Origin: CAYJII01 sp964370225 | Lineage (GTDB): Bacteria; Bacillota; Clostridia; Oscillospirales; Ruminococcaceae | Direction: 5' to 3' | Assembly: GCA_964370225.1 (NCBI GenBank) | Contig: CAYJII010000012.1 | Span: 1-57,272, forward strand | Length of the DNA: 57,272 nt | Shown here: positions 14,778 to 24,158 of the stretch, piece after piece | How positions within the stretch are numbered: the first letter of the stretch is position 1 | Layout of the letters: the number at the start of each line of letters is the position of its first letter | Program-made: the position numbers and the translations under genes | The notes under the pieces: generated by a model | What the model was told of the DNA's origin: nothing | Database searches by the model: none | Seen by the model: the letters and a program-made list of their open reading frames with translations, nothing else

Positions 14778-17534
14778 TTAATTCTCAGAACCGCCATTTG
14801 AAATAGCTCCATGGCATTTTTTGAATTTTTTGCCACTGCCGCAAGGACAAGGATCATTTCTGCCGACTTTTTCAACACGAATTGGTTGGCGTCTTACTGA
14901 TTGAGAACCATCACCGCGTCCAGTTTCTTCTGGTTTAGCTACTTGCTCTCTTTTAATTTCTTCGTTAATTTTAATCTTTACTGTCAAAATTAGCTTAACA
15001 GTTTCTTCCCTAATAGCGGAAATCATCACGTCGAACATATCAAAGCCTTCGATTTGGTACTCAACAACAGGATTTTTTTGTCCGTATGAGCGCAAATAAA
15101 TGCCTCGTTTAAGTTCAGCCATGTTGTCAATATGTTCCATCCAATGTCTATCAACAGTTTTTAGCAAGATGTAACGCTCAAGTTCGCGCAGACGCTCTTT
15201 ACCAAGAAGTTCTTCACGTGCGTCATATAATTTTTTTGCACGCTCATAAAGAATTTTGTAGATATCTTCTTTTTCTATGTCTGCTAATTCAGAAATTGTG
15301 TATTGGAAATCTTCTTCTACAGTTAGATAGCCTAAGAAATGGTCTTTAAGCCCAGTGATATTCCACTCGTCATGCACATCAGAATCGCTCAAATAATGAG
15401 AAATAGTTTCATTTAACATGTCTTCAAGCATTTTAACAACATAATCGTGTACATCTTCACCATTTAAAACTTTATCGCGTTGCACATAGATGATTTCACG
15501 TTGTTTATTCATCGTATCATCAAATTGGAGTACGTTTTTACGTATATTAAAGTTTCTGGTTTCAACTTTTTTCTGAGCACCCTCAATTGTATTTGTTAAA
15601 ACTTTTGTTTCAATCGGTTGATCCTCTTCGATTTTGAGCATATCCATCAAACCTTGTACACGCTCACCACCGAATAGGCGCATCAAGTCATCCTCAAGCG
15701 AGATGAAAAATCTGCTCGCACCAGGGTCACCTTGACGTCCTGAACGACCGCGTAGCTGATTGTCTATACGTCTTGATTCATGGCGTTCAGTACCTATTAC
15801 AAATAGACCACCCGCTTCTCTAACTTTTTCAGCAGAATCTTTTATATCTTCTTTGCATTTTTCGTATTGCTCTTTATAAAAAGCTCTTGCAGCTAAAATG
15901 CTTTCATCATCAGTATGTGAAAAACTATCCGCTTCAATTATTTGTTCTTCAGTATATCCTTTTTTGCGCATAATACCTTTTGCCATAAACTCAGCATTAC
16001 CGCCAAGCATGATGTCAGTACCACGACCAGCCATGTTAGTTGCAATTGTAACCGCGGCGAATTTACCTGCTTGAGCTACGATTTCTGCTTCTTTTTCATG
16101 GAATTTAGCATTGAGGACTTCGTGTTTTATGCCTCTGCGCTTAAGCATAGAGCTTAAAAGCTCAGATTTATCGATTGTAATAGTACCAACCAATACTGGT
16201 TGCCCTTTTTTATTACACTCAACGATTTGTTCGATAACAGCAGAATATTTACCCTTCTCAGTTTTGTAAATACTGTCGTCCATATCAATTCTTTGAACTG
16301 GTTTGTTCGTAGGAATTTCAATTACATCGAGTTTATAAATTTCTCTAAATTCGTTTTCTTCAGTTAAAGCAGTACCAGTCATACCAGAAAGCTTTTTATA
16401 TAGTCTAAAGTAATTTTGGAATGTGATTGTTGCAAGAGTTTTTGACTCTCTAGCAACTGTTACCCCTTCCTTAGCTTCAATCGCTTGGTGTAAGCCCTCA
16501 TTATAACGACGTCCAATCATAAGACGACCAGTAAACTCATCTACGATGATAACTTCGCCATCTTTAACTACATAATCAACATCACGTTGCATAATACCAA
16601 TAGCTTTAATAGCTTGGTTAACATGGTGGGATAAAGTGATATTTTCAGCGTCATTTAAATTTTCAACATTAAAAAATTCTTCAGCTTTTTTAACACCAAT
16701 AGGGGTTAGTGTAGCGGTTTTTCCTTTTTCATCGACGATGTAATCTTCTGTTATACTATCGTGATTTTCTTTATTATCAATCTCAACTACTTTGTGAGAT
16801 TTAAGCCTTTTTGCAAATTCGTTAGCTTTAACGTACAAGTCAGTAGATTTGTCGCCACGACCTGAGATAATAAGCGGAGTTCTTGCCTCATCGACTAAGA
16901 TTGAGTCAACCTCATCGACAACTGCAAAGTTAAACATACGTTGAACTTTTTGGTGTTTATAAACTACCATGTTATCACGCAAGTAGTCAAATCCAAACTC
17001 GTTATTTGTACCATAAGTAATGTCGCTATCATAAGCGGCTTTTTTCTGTTCATGGTTTTGGCCATGCATTATAATACCAACTGATAGACCTAAAAATTTA
17101 TATAATTTTCCCATCCACTCAGCTGCAAGTTTTGCAAGATAATCATTGACAGTAACAATGTGTACGCCGTTGCCAGATAATGCGTTTAAATAAGCAGGCA
17201 AGGTTGCAACCAAAGTTTTTCCCTCACCAGTTTTCATCTCAGCAATTCGCCCTTGGTGTAAAACGATACCACCGATTACTTGCACTCTAAAGTGCTTCAT
17301 ACCGAGCACACGCCATGCAGCCTCACGGCACACTGCGAAAGCATCTGGTAAAATATCATCTAAAGTTTCAGCTGTGTTAAGTCTAGACTTTAAAATATCA
17401 GTTTGAGCACGAAGTTCATCGTCTGACATCGCCTCATACTTATCATTAAGCTCCATAACTTTGTCTGCGATTGGGTTGATACTCTTCATTTCTCTAGCAG
17501 AATATGTCCCAAATATTTTTTCAAACAAACCCAT
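14778..17534 (-). CDS. secA: Preprotein translocase ATPase SecA
   Basis: Motor ATPase that pushes unfolded secretory proteins through the SecYEG channel. At 918 residues it is complete. It shows Walker A MKTGEGKT (about residues 99-106), GTNNEFGFDYLRDNM (about 170-184), the DEAD-type VDEVDSILVDEARTPLIISG (about 204-223), MAGRGTDI (about 505) and GRSGRQGDPG (about 630). The C-terminal zinc motif CPCGSGKKFKKCH sits near residue 895, the part that contacts SecB or ribosomes in other species. GAGGTG precedes the ATG. It has its own consensus promoter and terminator, so it is monocistronic. Confidence 0.98.
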   Translation of the reverse strand: MGLFEKIFGTYSAREMKSINPIADKVMELNDKYEAMSDDELRAQTDILKSRLNTAETLDDILPDAFAVCREAAWRVLGMKHFRVQVIGGIVLHQGRIAEMKTGEGKTLVATLPAYLNALSGNGVHIVTVNDYLAKLAAEWMGKLYKFLGLSVGIIMHGQNHEQKKAAYDSDITYGTNNEFGFDYLRDNMVVYKHQKVQRMFNFAVVDEVDSILVDEARTPLIISGRGDKSTDLYVKANEFAKRLKSHKVVEIDNKENHDSITEDYIVDEKGKTATLTPIGVKKAEEFFNVENLNDAENITLSHHVNQAIKAIGIMQRDVDYVVKDGEVIIVDEFTGRLMIGRRYNEGLHQAIEAKEGVTVARESKTLATITFQNYFRLYKKLSGMTGTALTEENEFREIYKLDVIEIPTNKPVQRIDMDDSIYKTEKGKYSAVIEQIVECNKKGQPVLVGTITIDKSELLSSMLKRRGIKHEVLNAKFHEKEAEIVAQAGKFAAVTIATNMAGRGTDIMLGGNAEFMAKGIMRKKGYTEEQIIEADSFSHTDDESILAARAFYKEQYEKCKEDIKDSAEKVREAGGLFVIGTERHESRRIDNQLRGRSGRQGDPGASRFFISLEDDLMRLFGGERVQGLMDMLKIEEDQPIETKVLTNTIEGAQKKVETRNFNIRKNVLQFDDTMNKQREIIYVQRDKVLNGEDVHDYVVKMLEDMLNETISHYLSDSDVHDEWNITGLKDHFLGYLTVEEDFQYTISELADIEKEDIYKILYERAKKLYDAREELLGKERLRELERYILLKTVDRHWMEHIDNMAELKRGIYLRSYGQKNPVVEYQIEGFDMFDVMISAIREETVKLILTVKIKINEEIKREQVAKPEETGRGDGSQSVRRQPIRVEKVGRNDPCPCGSGKKFKKCHGAISNGGSEN

Positions 17535-17614
17535 TAAGTTTTCACCTCAAAAATTAATTGATAGCATAAATATTTACATATATTTGCAATTGTGCCTAGC
17601 TACCATATCTTATT

Positions 17615-17643
17615 ATTATACATGTTAAACAGAGATTAAGCAA
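17615..17643 (-). promoter_or_regulatory. secA promoter
   Basis: On the minus strand TTGCTT (17638-17643) and a perfect TATAAT (17615-17620) are exactly 17 bases apart, about 80 bases before the secA start. Confidence 0.75.
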
Positions 17644-17722
17644 TAGTTTTGCCATTAATTTAAAATATTTCTTAAAATTTTCAGAATTTCTATAATGTTT
17701 TGTAACTTCTTAAAACAAAACA

Positions 17723-17755
17723 AAACGCATGACCCTATAAAAAGGTCACGCGTTT
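17723..17755 (-). terminator. Terminator of the glp operon
   Basis: Arms at 17723-17734 and 17744-17755 pair over 12 bases with one mismatch in the plus strand that becomes a G:U pair in the minus-strand RNA. A T-rich tract follows in that direction, so it serves the minus-strand operon. Confidence 0.85.
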
Positions 17756-17759
17756 AGGT

Positions 17760-18128
17760 TTAGTCCATTGTTTTTGTAACTACAATGTTAGCATCTGTTC
17801 CTAAAACATTTGCGATTACTATGTCGCCAACTTTTACAGGAGCTTTGATTTTTGCTTTATTAATCTCGTTCATGCAATCAAAAATCATGTCTTTTGGAAT
17901 TGGCGCTGAGGTTTTAACAGGAATTAGTCTGGTATTATTACTATTTAGTAGCGCTACAGTTGATGTTACCATTCTAGTAGGTGCAGTGAGCTCATTTACC
18001 CCGTAAGCAATGCCTCGCTTACAGGCGTTACCGCTAACATTATATTCGCCATCAACTTCTGTTACTGTTAGTCTGCAACCTTGAGGGCACACGATACAAA
18101 TAAATTCATGTGTTTTATTGGTATTCAT
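17760..18128 (-). CDS. DUF1667 domain protein
   Basis: Protein of 122 residues starting MNTNKTHEFICIVCPQGCRLTV, with four cysteines (CIVCPQGC near residues 11-18 and NACKRG near 33), the mark of DUF1667. These proteins almost always lie beside GlpA-like dehydrogenases in Bacillota and are presumed Fe-S or redox accessory proteins; the role is not proven. The frame opens earlier (to 18155), but GGAGA sits 8 bases before the ATG at 18128. It follows the oxidoreductase gene closely and ends the glycerol operon. Confidence 0.88.
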   Translation of the reverse strand: MNTNKTHEFICIVCPQGCRLTVTEVDGEYNVSGNACKRGIAYGVNELTAPTRMVTSTVALLNSNNTRLIPVKTSAPIPKDMIFDCMNEINKAKIKAPVKVGDIVIANVLGTDANIVVTKTMD

Positions 18129-18158
18129 AATTATATTCTCCATTCTCATAATCAAAAC

Positions 18159-19409
18159 TTAATCTTCAATACTTACGGTAATGCATTTATGCCCTTTTAG
18201 CATGCTTTTATCGAGCAGAACTTTTTCCATTTCAGCTGGCAATAAAAATGCTTTTTTCTTTTTCTTCAATACAGTGCCGTCATCAGAAGTTATGACAATG
18301 CTTTTTCCTTTGAGCACATTTGTAACCCTAAAGAACAAATCAAAGCTATCATTTCCTTTTTGCATATCAATATGTTGTGGCACATTATAGCTAACTAAAT
18401 TGCCGTTTTTAATGCTCACCACATCATCAGAATGTGTATAATTATTTTTGATATATTCGCTAGCAGCCTTCCCAGCTTTAATGCTTTCTTCTGTAACAAA
18501 GTCAACTAGGTCATGTACATGCAGCACGTTCCCACAAGCAAAAATACCAGGAACACTTGTTTGCATGTCATCAAAAACTACTGCGCCATTGCTTTTTGCG
18601 TCTATGTCAATTCCAGCAGATTTTGAAAGCTCATTTTCAGGGATAAGTCCAACTGAAAGTAACAAAGTATCGCAATCAAACTCGATTTCACTACCTGCTA
18701 TAGGAGCTCTATTTTCGTCCACTTTGCTAATTACTACTTTCTCAAGTCTAGTTTCACCATAAATATCAGTTACTGTATGCGATAAATATAGTGGTATATC
18801 ATAGTCATTTAGGCATTGTACTATATTTCTATTTAGTCCGTTTGAGTATGGCATAAGCTCAACTACTGCTAATACTTCTGCACCTTCAAGCTTCATCCTT
18901 CTTGCCATAATAAGCCCAATATCCCCAGAACCTAGAATAACAACTCTTTTACCAACCATATAGCCTTCCATGTTTACATAACGCTGTGCAGTACCAGCAG
19001 TGTAGATGCCAACAGGTCTGTGTCCAGGAATTGCGATTGCTCCTCTAGTTCTTTCTCTGCAACCCATTGCAAGAATTATTGATTTTGCCTGGATTGTAAA
19101 ATATCCCTCAGAGTTAAGGGCGAATACTTTTTTATCCTCAGATATTTCGAGTACCATAGTATCAGTCATCACTGTGATGTCTGTGTTTGCTACCATATCC
19201 ACAAATTTTTGTGCATACTCAGGACCTGTAAGCTCTTCTTTAAAGTAGTGAAGACCAAATCCGTTGTGAATACATTGGTTTAGGATACCCCCACTTATTT
19301 TATCTCTCTCCAAAATAGCAATATTTCTAACGCCATTTTCCCAAGCGCTATATGCAGCCGCAAGACCAGCTGGACCTGCACCTACAACAACTAAGTCAAA
19401 TTGTTTCAT
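18159..19409 (-). CDS. NAD(P)/FAD-dependent oxidoreductase of the glycerol operon (GlpB-position)
   Basis: Two-dinucleotide-fold flavoprotein of 416 residues. It has an FAD site VVGAGPAGLAAAYSA near the start, AMGCRERTRGAIAIPGHRP (about residues 114-132), a second nucleotide fold VVILGSGDIGLIMARRM (about 155-171), and the closing FAD motif GIFACGNVLHVHDLVD (about 287-302). No thioredoxin-reductase CxxC pair is present. In Clostridia this protein pairs with a GlpA-like dehydrogenase and DUF1667 and likely carries electrons from glycerol-3-phosphate to NAD or another acceptor. It starts 2 bases after the glpA stop, indicating coupling. Confidence 0.85.
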   Translation of the reverse strand: MKQFDLVVVGAGPAGLAAAYSAWENGVRNIAILERDKISGGILNQCIHNGFGLHYFKEELTGPEYAQKFVDMVANTDITVMTDTMVLEISEDKKVFALNSEGYFTIQAKSIILAMGCRERTRGAIAIPGHRPVGIYTAGTAQRYVNMEGYMVGKRVVILGSGDIGLIMARRMKLEGAEVLAVVELMPYSNGLNRNIVQCLNDYDIPLYLSHTVTDIYGETRLEKVVISKVDENRAPIAGSEIEFDCDTLLLSVGLIPENELSKSAGIDIDAKSNGAVVFDDMQTSVPGIFACGNVLHVHDLVDFVTEESIKAGKAASEYIKNNYTHSDDVVSIKNGNLVSYNVPQHIDMQKGNDSFDLFFRVTNVLKGKSIVITSDDGTVLKKKKKAFLLPAEMEKVLLDKSMLKGHKCITVSIED

Positions 19410-19411
19410 AA

Positions 19412-20887
19412 TTATAATCCCCCTTTGTTAGTTTTCGAGACAAGAATGTTTGAGTTTTCTTTGTCTAAATTTATTTGTGTGGGGTCTAAATTAAGTTCTC
19501 GTGCCAAAATTTCAAGTACTCTTGGGGAGCAAAAGCCACCTTGGCAGCGTCCCATACCAGCATTACTTCTGCGTTTTACTGCATCAATAGTGGTAGCTTT
19601 TAGTGGGGAGTGTATTGCAGCTACGATTTCACCTTCGGTGATAGTTTCGCATCTGCAAATAATTCTGCCATATCTGCTATCTTTTTTGATTAGCTCATTT
19701 TTCTCATCAGTAGATAAATCTTTAAATTTAACACGCTCTCTTGTGCTAATATAATCATCTTTTTTGCTCAAGTCAAGACCAACTTCACCGAGCATTTTTA
19801 CTACATCAAGTGCAATTGCAGGGCTTGCTGTTAAACCAGGAGACTTTACACCAGCTACATTGATAAAGCGAGAATTTTCTTTTGCAGGACCGATGATGAA
19901 CTCATCAATTTCCTCGGAAGTGCCATCTAAGCTAATGCTATGTGCACGTAGTCCCGCAAAATTTCTGATAGATTCTCTATAATTAATTTTATCGCAAGTT
20001 TTAGCTGCGATATCACGTACATACTTTAGTTGTTGTGCTGTAGTCCCAACATCCACTTTGCTTTTTTCGTCAGTGCTATCAGGTCCTACGATTAAGTTAC
20101 CATGCGCAGTAGGGGAAACGAGAATGCCTTTTCCTAGCTTAGTAGGGCATTGGAAAATAACTCTTTCCACTAACTGACCTTGTGATTTATCAAGCAAGTA
20201 ATACTGACCTTTGTTTGGCACAATCTCAAAACTTGGTTTATAAGCAAAGCCAGCAACCTCATCAGAGTTTACACCAGCAGCATTTACGATAGTTTTTGCT
20301 GTAAAAGTTTTTTGCTCGCCGCTATTATTTGTGATAACTTCAAAATGTTCACCGCAGTCTTTTATGCTCACAACTTCGTGTAAAAGCAAAACTTCCACAC
20401 CGTTAGTGATAGCGTTATCTATTTGTGCAATTGAAAGCTCCCAAGGAGAAATGACACCACAGGATTTTGCATAAAGCGCTCCTTTAATTTCCTCGGAAAT
20501 ATTAGGTTCAAGACGTCTTACTTCCTCAGCACCAATTATTGAAAGCTCAGGAACTCCATTTTGAATTCCGCGATCGTATAAAGCTTTGATAGTCTCCATT
20601 TCTTCATCAGAAAAAGCTACTACTAAAGAGCCATTTTTCTTATAAGTAATATTTAAATCTTTTGCTAATTGTTGGATTATTTGATTGCCTAAAACATTGT
20701 ATTTAGCCATGAGAGTGCCTGGTTTTGGGTCATACCCAGCATGAACGATACCACTGTTAGCTTTAGTGGTTGCGTTACCTACGTCATTACTTTTTTCAAG
20801 ACATAGCACGCTTAATTTAGTTTTGCTAAGTTCTCTTGCAATCGAGGCACCACAAGCGCCAGTACCGATAATAATTACATCATACAC
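19412..20887 (-). CDS. glpA: Glycerol-3-phosphate dehydrogenase, GlpA-like, with BFD-type [2Fe-2S] domain
   Basis: FAD enzyme oxidising glycerol-3-phosphate to dihydroxyacetone phosphate. The DAO fold opens MYDVIIIGTGACGASIAREL, with TTKANSGIVHAGYD near residues 40-53 and GVKSPGLTASPAIA near 345-358. The C-terminal 100 residues form a BFD-like Fe-S domain with IICRCE (about 410) and GMGRCQGGFCSPRV (about 444-457). The start is a GTG at 20887: GGAGG lies 9 bases before it, and the ATG four bases later is out of frame. It follows glpK by 20 bases and precedes the partner oxidoreductase. The 491-residue length fits the clostridial one-subunit form. Confidence 0.88.
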   Translation of the reverse strand: MYDVIIIGTGACGASIARELSKTKLSVLCLEKSNDVGNATTKANSGIVHAGYDPKPGTLMAKYNVLGNQIIQQLAKDLNITYKKNGSLVVAFSDEEMETIKALYDRGIQNGVPELSIIGAEEVRRLEPNISEEIKGALYAKSCGVISPWELSIAQIDNAITNGVEVLLLHEVVSIKDCGEHFEVITNNSGEQKTFTAKTIVNAAGVNSDEVAGFAYKPSFEIVPNKGQYYLLDKSQGQLVERVIFQCPTKLGKGILVSPTAHGNLIVGPDSTDEKSKVDVGTTAQQLKYVRDIAAKTCDKINYRESIRNFAGLRAHSISLDGTSEEIDEFIIGPAKENSRFINVAGVKSPGLTASPAIALDVVKMLGEVGLDLSKKDDYISTRERVKFKDLSTDEKNELIKKDSRYGRIICRCETITEGEIVAAIHSPLKATTIDAVKRRSNAGMGRCQGGFCSPRVLEILARELNLDPTQINLDKENSNILVSKTNKGGL

Positions 20888-20907
20888 TTTCGTATTCCTC
20901 CACTAAT

Positions 20908-22392
20908 TTATACTTTAAATAACTTTGTACATTCAACTGCTTTGCGCCATTTTTTCACATGGGACTCGGCAATTTCTCTATCCATTTGTGGCTCATATAG
21001 ATTGCCAAGAAGCCATTTTTCTTTTATTTCTTTTTTATCTTTCCAAAATCCTACGGCTAGTCCTGCTAAAAATGCAGCCCCAAGTGCAGTAGTTTCGCTA
21101 ATAATAGGTCGTCTTAATGGCATACCCAAAATATCAGATTGGAACTGTAGCATCAATTTGTTTGCGCTTGCACCACCATCTACTTTTAAGGTTTTTACTT
21201 CTATACCAGTATCTTCAATAATTGTATCGATGATGTCTTTAGTTTGAAATGCTATGGACTCGAGCGCTGCTCTAATAATATGGTTTCTTGTAGTAGAGCG
21301 GGTTATCCCAAACATTGTGCCACGAGCATACATGTCCCAGTGTGGTGCGCCCATGCCTGTAAATGCAGGTACTAAGTATACGCCACCATTGTCAGATACT
21401 TTCGACGCAAAATACTCGCTATCTTTCGCCTCGTGGATAAATCTTAAATCGTCACGTAGCCACTGAATAACAGCGCCTCCAACGAAAACACTACCCTCGA
21501 TAGCGTATTCAGTTTCTCCCTTTTCCACAGCGGCCATAGTGGTAAGCAAACCTTTTTTACTTTCGATGAATTTATCACCGATATTCATTAATGTGAAACA
21601 TCCAGTACCATATGTATTTTTCAAATCGCCTTTTTCAAAACATGCCTGCCCAAAGAGAGCAGCTTGTTGGTCACCTGCGATACCGCAAACGGGAATCTCT
21701 ACTCCTTGAATGTTTATATGAGCATAAAGTTCACTACTGCTTTTTACTTCAGGTAGCATTGATTTTGGAATATCTAGTTTTTCAAGAATTTTATCGTCCC
21801 AAACTTTATTTTTTATATCAAAAAGCATGGTTCTAGAAGCATTAGTATAATCAGTAACATGAACCTTGCCGTCAGTCAGCTTCCATAAGAGCCATGAGTC
21901 CACTGTTCCGAATAACAAATCGCCACTTTCAGCTTTTGCTCTTGCTCCATCGATATTGTCTAATATCCATTTAATTTTAGTAGCGGAGAAGTAAGCATCA
22001 ACCACTAAACCTGTTGTGGACTTAATATAATCAGCAAAGCCATCTTTTTTAAGCTCCTCACAGATATCTGCAGTGCGTCGACATTGCCAAACTATAGCGT
22101 GGCAGATAGGATTACCTGTGTTTTTATCCCACACAATTGTGGTCTCTCTTTGATTTGTAATGCCTATCCCAGCGATTTCGTTTGGGTTAACATTACTTTT
22201 TAGAATAGCGTCCATAAGCACTGTGTACTGCGAAATATAAATATCATTCGCCCTTTGCTCAACCCAACCCGACTGTGGGAAAATTTGAGGGAATTCTTTT
22301 TGCGATATCGCAATAACATTGAGTTCCTTATCAAAAATAATACAGCGAGAGCTAGTTGTTCCTTGATCTAATGCAACAATAAATTTTTTCAT
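20908..22392 (-). CDS. glpK: Glycerol kinase
   Basis: Phosphorylates glycerol with ATP to sn-glycerol-3-phosphate. The 494-residue FGGY kinase begins MKKFIVALDQGTTSSRCIIFD, the signature phosphate-binding loop, with GITNQRETTIVWDK (about residues 80-93), WQCRRTADICEEL (about 103-115), GIAGDQQAALFGQ (about 262-274) and GGASANKLMLQFQSDILG (about 403-420). The frame extends upstream into glpP, but GGAGGT stands right before the ATG at 22392, and that gives the normal glycerol kinase N-terminus. No glycerol facilitator gene is in this operon. Confidence 0.97.
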   Translation of the reverse strand: MKKFIVALDQGTTSSRCIIFDKELNVIAISQKEFPQIFPQSGWVEQRANDIYISQYTVLMDAILKSNVNPNEIAGIGITNQRETTIVWDKNTGNPICHAIVWQCRRTADICEELKKDGFADYIKSTTGLVVDAYFSATKIKWILDNIDGARAKAESGDLLFGTVDSWLLWKLTDGKVHVTDYTNASRTMLFDIKNKVWDDKILEKLDIPKSMLPEVKSSSELYAHINIQGVEIPVCGIAGDQQAALFGQACFEKGDLKNTYGTGCFTLMNIGDKFIESKKGLLTTMAAVEKGETEYAIEGSVFVGGAVIQWLRDDLRFIHEAKDSEYFASKVSDNGGVYLVPAFTGMGAPHWDMYARGTMFGITRSTTRNHIIRAALESIAFQTKDIIDTIIEDTGIEVKTLKVDGGASANKLMLQFQSDILGMPLRRPIISETTALGAAFLAGLAVGFWKDKKEIKEKWLLGNLYEPQMDREIAESHVKKWRKAVECTKLFKV

Positions 22393-22414
22393 AGATACCT
22401 CCAAAAAATTGATC

Positions 22415-22981
22415 TTAACTATCCCACACACTCTCAAGTGTGCATGAAACAGCAATTGCGCCTGCGCTCAGGGCATTTATAACATCTTCTTTATCAGAAA
22501 TTAGTCCACCAGCTATTAAAGGTAGCTTAACTTCTGATACAAGATTTTTAATAATTTTAGGCATAACACCTGGAAGTATTTCAACGAAGTCAGCGACTTC
22601 AAGCTCCATGTGCTTTTTAATATTCTTTAAAGCGATAGAGTCGATTAAAAAAAACCTTTGAACTGTAATCAGTCCAAGCTCTTTCGCCTTTTTAAGCAAA
22701 TTTGGTTTTGTAGAAATAACCCCATCAGCATTTGTGTGGTTTTTTACAAAATCTAAAGCAATAGTTTTTTTCTCCAATCCTTCGACTAAATCGATATGTA
22801 TAATTGCGATTTTGCCAGCTTTTTTAATTTTTTGTACATGTTCAGCTATACTACATATATCGCCAAAAAGCACAAAAACTACATTACTGCTTGAAACTAA
22901 AGCTTTTTTTAGTTCATTTGGATTTTTTACAGCAGCAATAATGGGCGAAGCTTCAAGCGAAGCTAACATTTCACCTAACAT
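22415..22981 (-). CDS. glpP: Glycerol-3-phosphate-responsive antiterminator GlpP
   Basis: RNA-binding regulator of 188 residues from the GlpP family (TIM-barrel-like fold). In Bacillus, with glycerol-3-phosphate bound, it prevents early transcription termination in glp leader RNAs. Family marks include SPIIAAVKNPNELKKAL (about residues 12-28), VFVLFGDICSI (about 34-44), KIAIIHIDLVEGL (about 57-69) and GVISTKPNLLKKAKELGL (about 86-103), with a GGLISDKEDV phosphate-loop segment near 157-166. GAGGTG lies before the ATG. It is the first gene of the operon, 22 bases before glpK, so it controls its own transcript if it acts here. Confidence 0.9.
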   Translation of the reverse strand: MLGEMLASLEASPIIAAVKNPNELKKALVSSSNVVFVLFGDICSIAEHVQKIKKAGKIAIIHIDLVEGLEKKTIALDFVKNHTNADGVISTKPNLLKKAKELGLITVQRFFLIDSIALKNIKKHMELEVADFVEILPGVMPKIIKNLVSEVKLPLIAGGLISDKEDVINALSAGAIAVSCTLESVWDS

Positions 22982-23047
22982 ATAACACCTCTAATAAAGT
23001 TTTGTAGCATCGCTCTAATACTCTAAATGCGTTCCCTTACAAAAATT

Positions 23048-23076
23048 ATTTTACTATATTATGAAAAAAAACACAA
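23048..23076 (-). promoter_or_regulatory. Promoter of the glp operon
   Basis: On the minus strand TTGTGT (23071-23076) and TAAAAT (23048-23053) are 17 bases apart, about 65 bases before glpP. No terminator-antiterminator structure is obvious in the short leader. Confidence 0.55.
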
Positions 23077-23094
23077 TACTTTTTTAAAAATTTA

Positions 23095-23123
23095 TTGATT
23101 ATTTTAGCACTTTGCTGTATAAT
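23095..23123 (+). promoter_or_regulatory. Promoter of the degV gene
   Basis: TTGATT (23095-23100) and a perfect TATAAT (23118-23123) with a 17-base spacer. The expected start near 23130 gives a leader of about 115 bases. Confidence 0.75.
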
Positions 23124-23244
23124 TTATTTATTATATGTGAAATTCCATATAAAACCTGTTCAAAAAATCAGCAAGTATTAGTGCATATCGTTAGAAAAGA
23201 GATAAATGGTATTTTAACAAGAAAAAATAGAAAGAGGGGCAATT

Positions 23245-24129
23245 ATGAGTAAAGATTACATGATTTTTTGTGATACAAACGTAGATTTACCATGGGATTA
23301 TTTTAAAAAGCACAATGTAAAATATATGCCAATGGGTTTTTCTATTAACGAAACAGAGTATGCAGGAACGCCGGAGGATAGCCTGCCTTTTAAAGAATTT
23401 TATGACAAGATGAAAAATGGAGCTCTTCCCAAAACAACCGCTTTAGCACCAATGACTGCAAAAGAGGCATTTGAGGAAAGCATAAAAGAAGGATACGATG
23501 TTATCTATATAGCTTTTTCATCTGGATTAAGTGCTACTTATAATAATGCTGTTATAGCTAAAAATGAATTAGCTGAGGAATATCCTGATGCAAATATTAT
23601 TGTAGTTGACTCACTAGCAGCATCGCTTGGATATGGGCTAATGGTGAATTATGCTGTAGCTTTGAAAAAAAATGGGAAATTAATCAATGAAGTTGCGGAT
23701 ATCATTGCTCGTGATAGACAAAGTTTTTGTCAGTATTTCACTGTTGATGACTTAAATCATTTGCATCGTGGTGGTCGTGTTTCTAAAACAAGCGCCGTTG
23801 TTGGCACAGTTTTAGGGATAAAACCAGTGTTACATGTTAACGAAAATGGTAAGCTTGTACCATGCGGTAAAGTTAGAGGCAGAAAGAAATCATTAGATGA
23901 GCTAGTAAATAAAATGGAATCAAAAACTGATGGTGTTGCAAATGATATAGTTTATATATCACATGGCGACTGCGAAGATGATGCAAAATATGTAGCTGAT
24001 CAAATCAAAAAAAGATTTGGTGTGAAGAAATTCTTAATCAACTACATCGGAAACTCAATAGGTAGCCATTCAGGCGCTGGGACTGTAGCTTTGTTTTTCT
24101 TAGGCAAAAACAGAGATGAAACAAAATAA
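23245..24129 (+). CDS. DegV family fatty-acid-binding protein
   Basis: Cytoplasmic protein of 294 residues. DegV proteins (FakB in Staphylococcus) bind a fatty acid and hand it to a kinase for entry into phospholipids. It shows the N-terminal MIFCDTNVDLPWDYF, the loop KTTALAPMTAKEAFEE (about residues 63-78), VIYIAFSSGLSATYNNA (about 90-106), VVDSLAASLGYG (about 118-129) and the central YFTVDDLNHLHRGGRVS (about 168-184), all family hallmarks. AGAGGGG precedes the ATG. No DAK-type kinase gene is nearby. It is 29 bases ahead of the ymdB-like gene and probably shares its transcript. Confidence 0.92.
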   Translation: MSKDYMIFCDTNVDLPWDYFKKHNVKYMPMGFSINETEYAGTPEDSLPFKEFYDKMKNGALPKTTALAPMTAKEAFEESIKEGYDVIYIAFSSGLSATYNNAVIAKNELAEEYPDANIIVVDSLAASLGYGLMVNYAVALKKNGKLINEVADIIARDRQSFCQYFTVDDLNHLHRGGRVSKTSAVVGTVLGIKPVLHVNENGKLVPCGKVRGRKKSLDELVNKMESKTDGVANDIVYISHGDCEDDAKYVADQIKKRFGVKKFLINYIGNSIGSHSGAGTVALFFLGKNRDETK

Positions 24130-24158
24130 AAAATAAGTGTAAAAGATAGGGGAGCAAT

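Noticed and set aside
22393..22455. N-terminal extension of GlpK to 22455
   Set aside because: It would overlap glpP; GGAGGT directly before the ATG at 22392 and the canonical MKKFIVALDQGTTSSR start argue against it.
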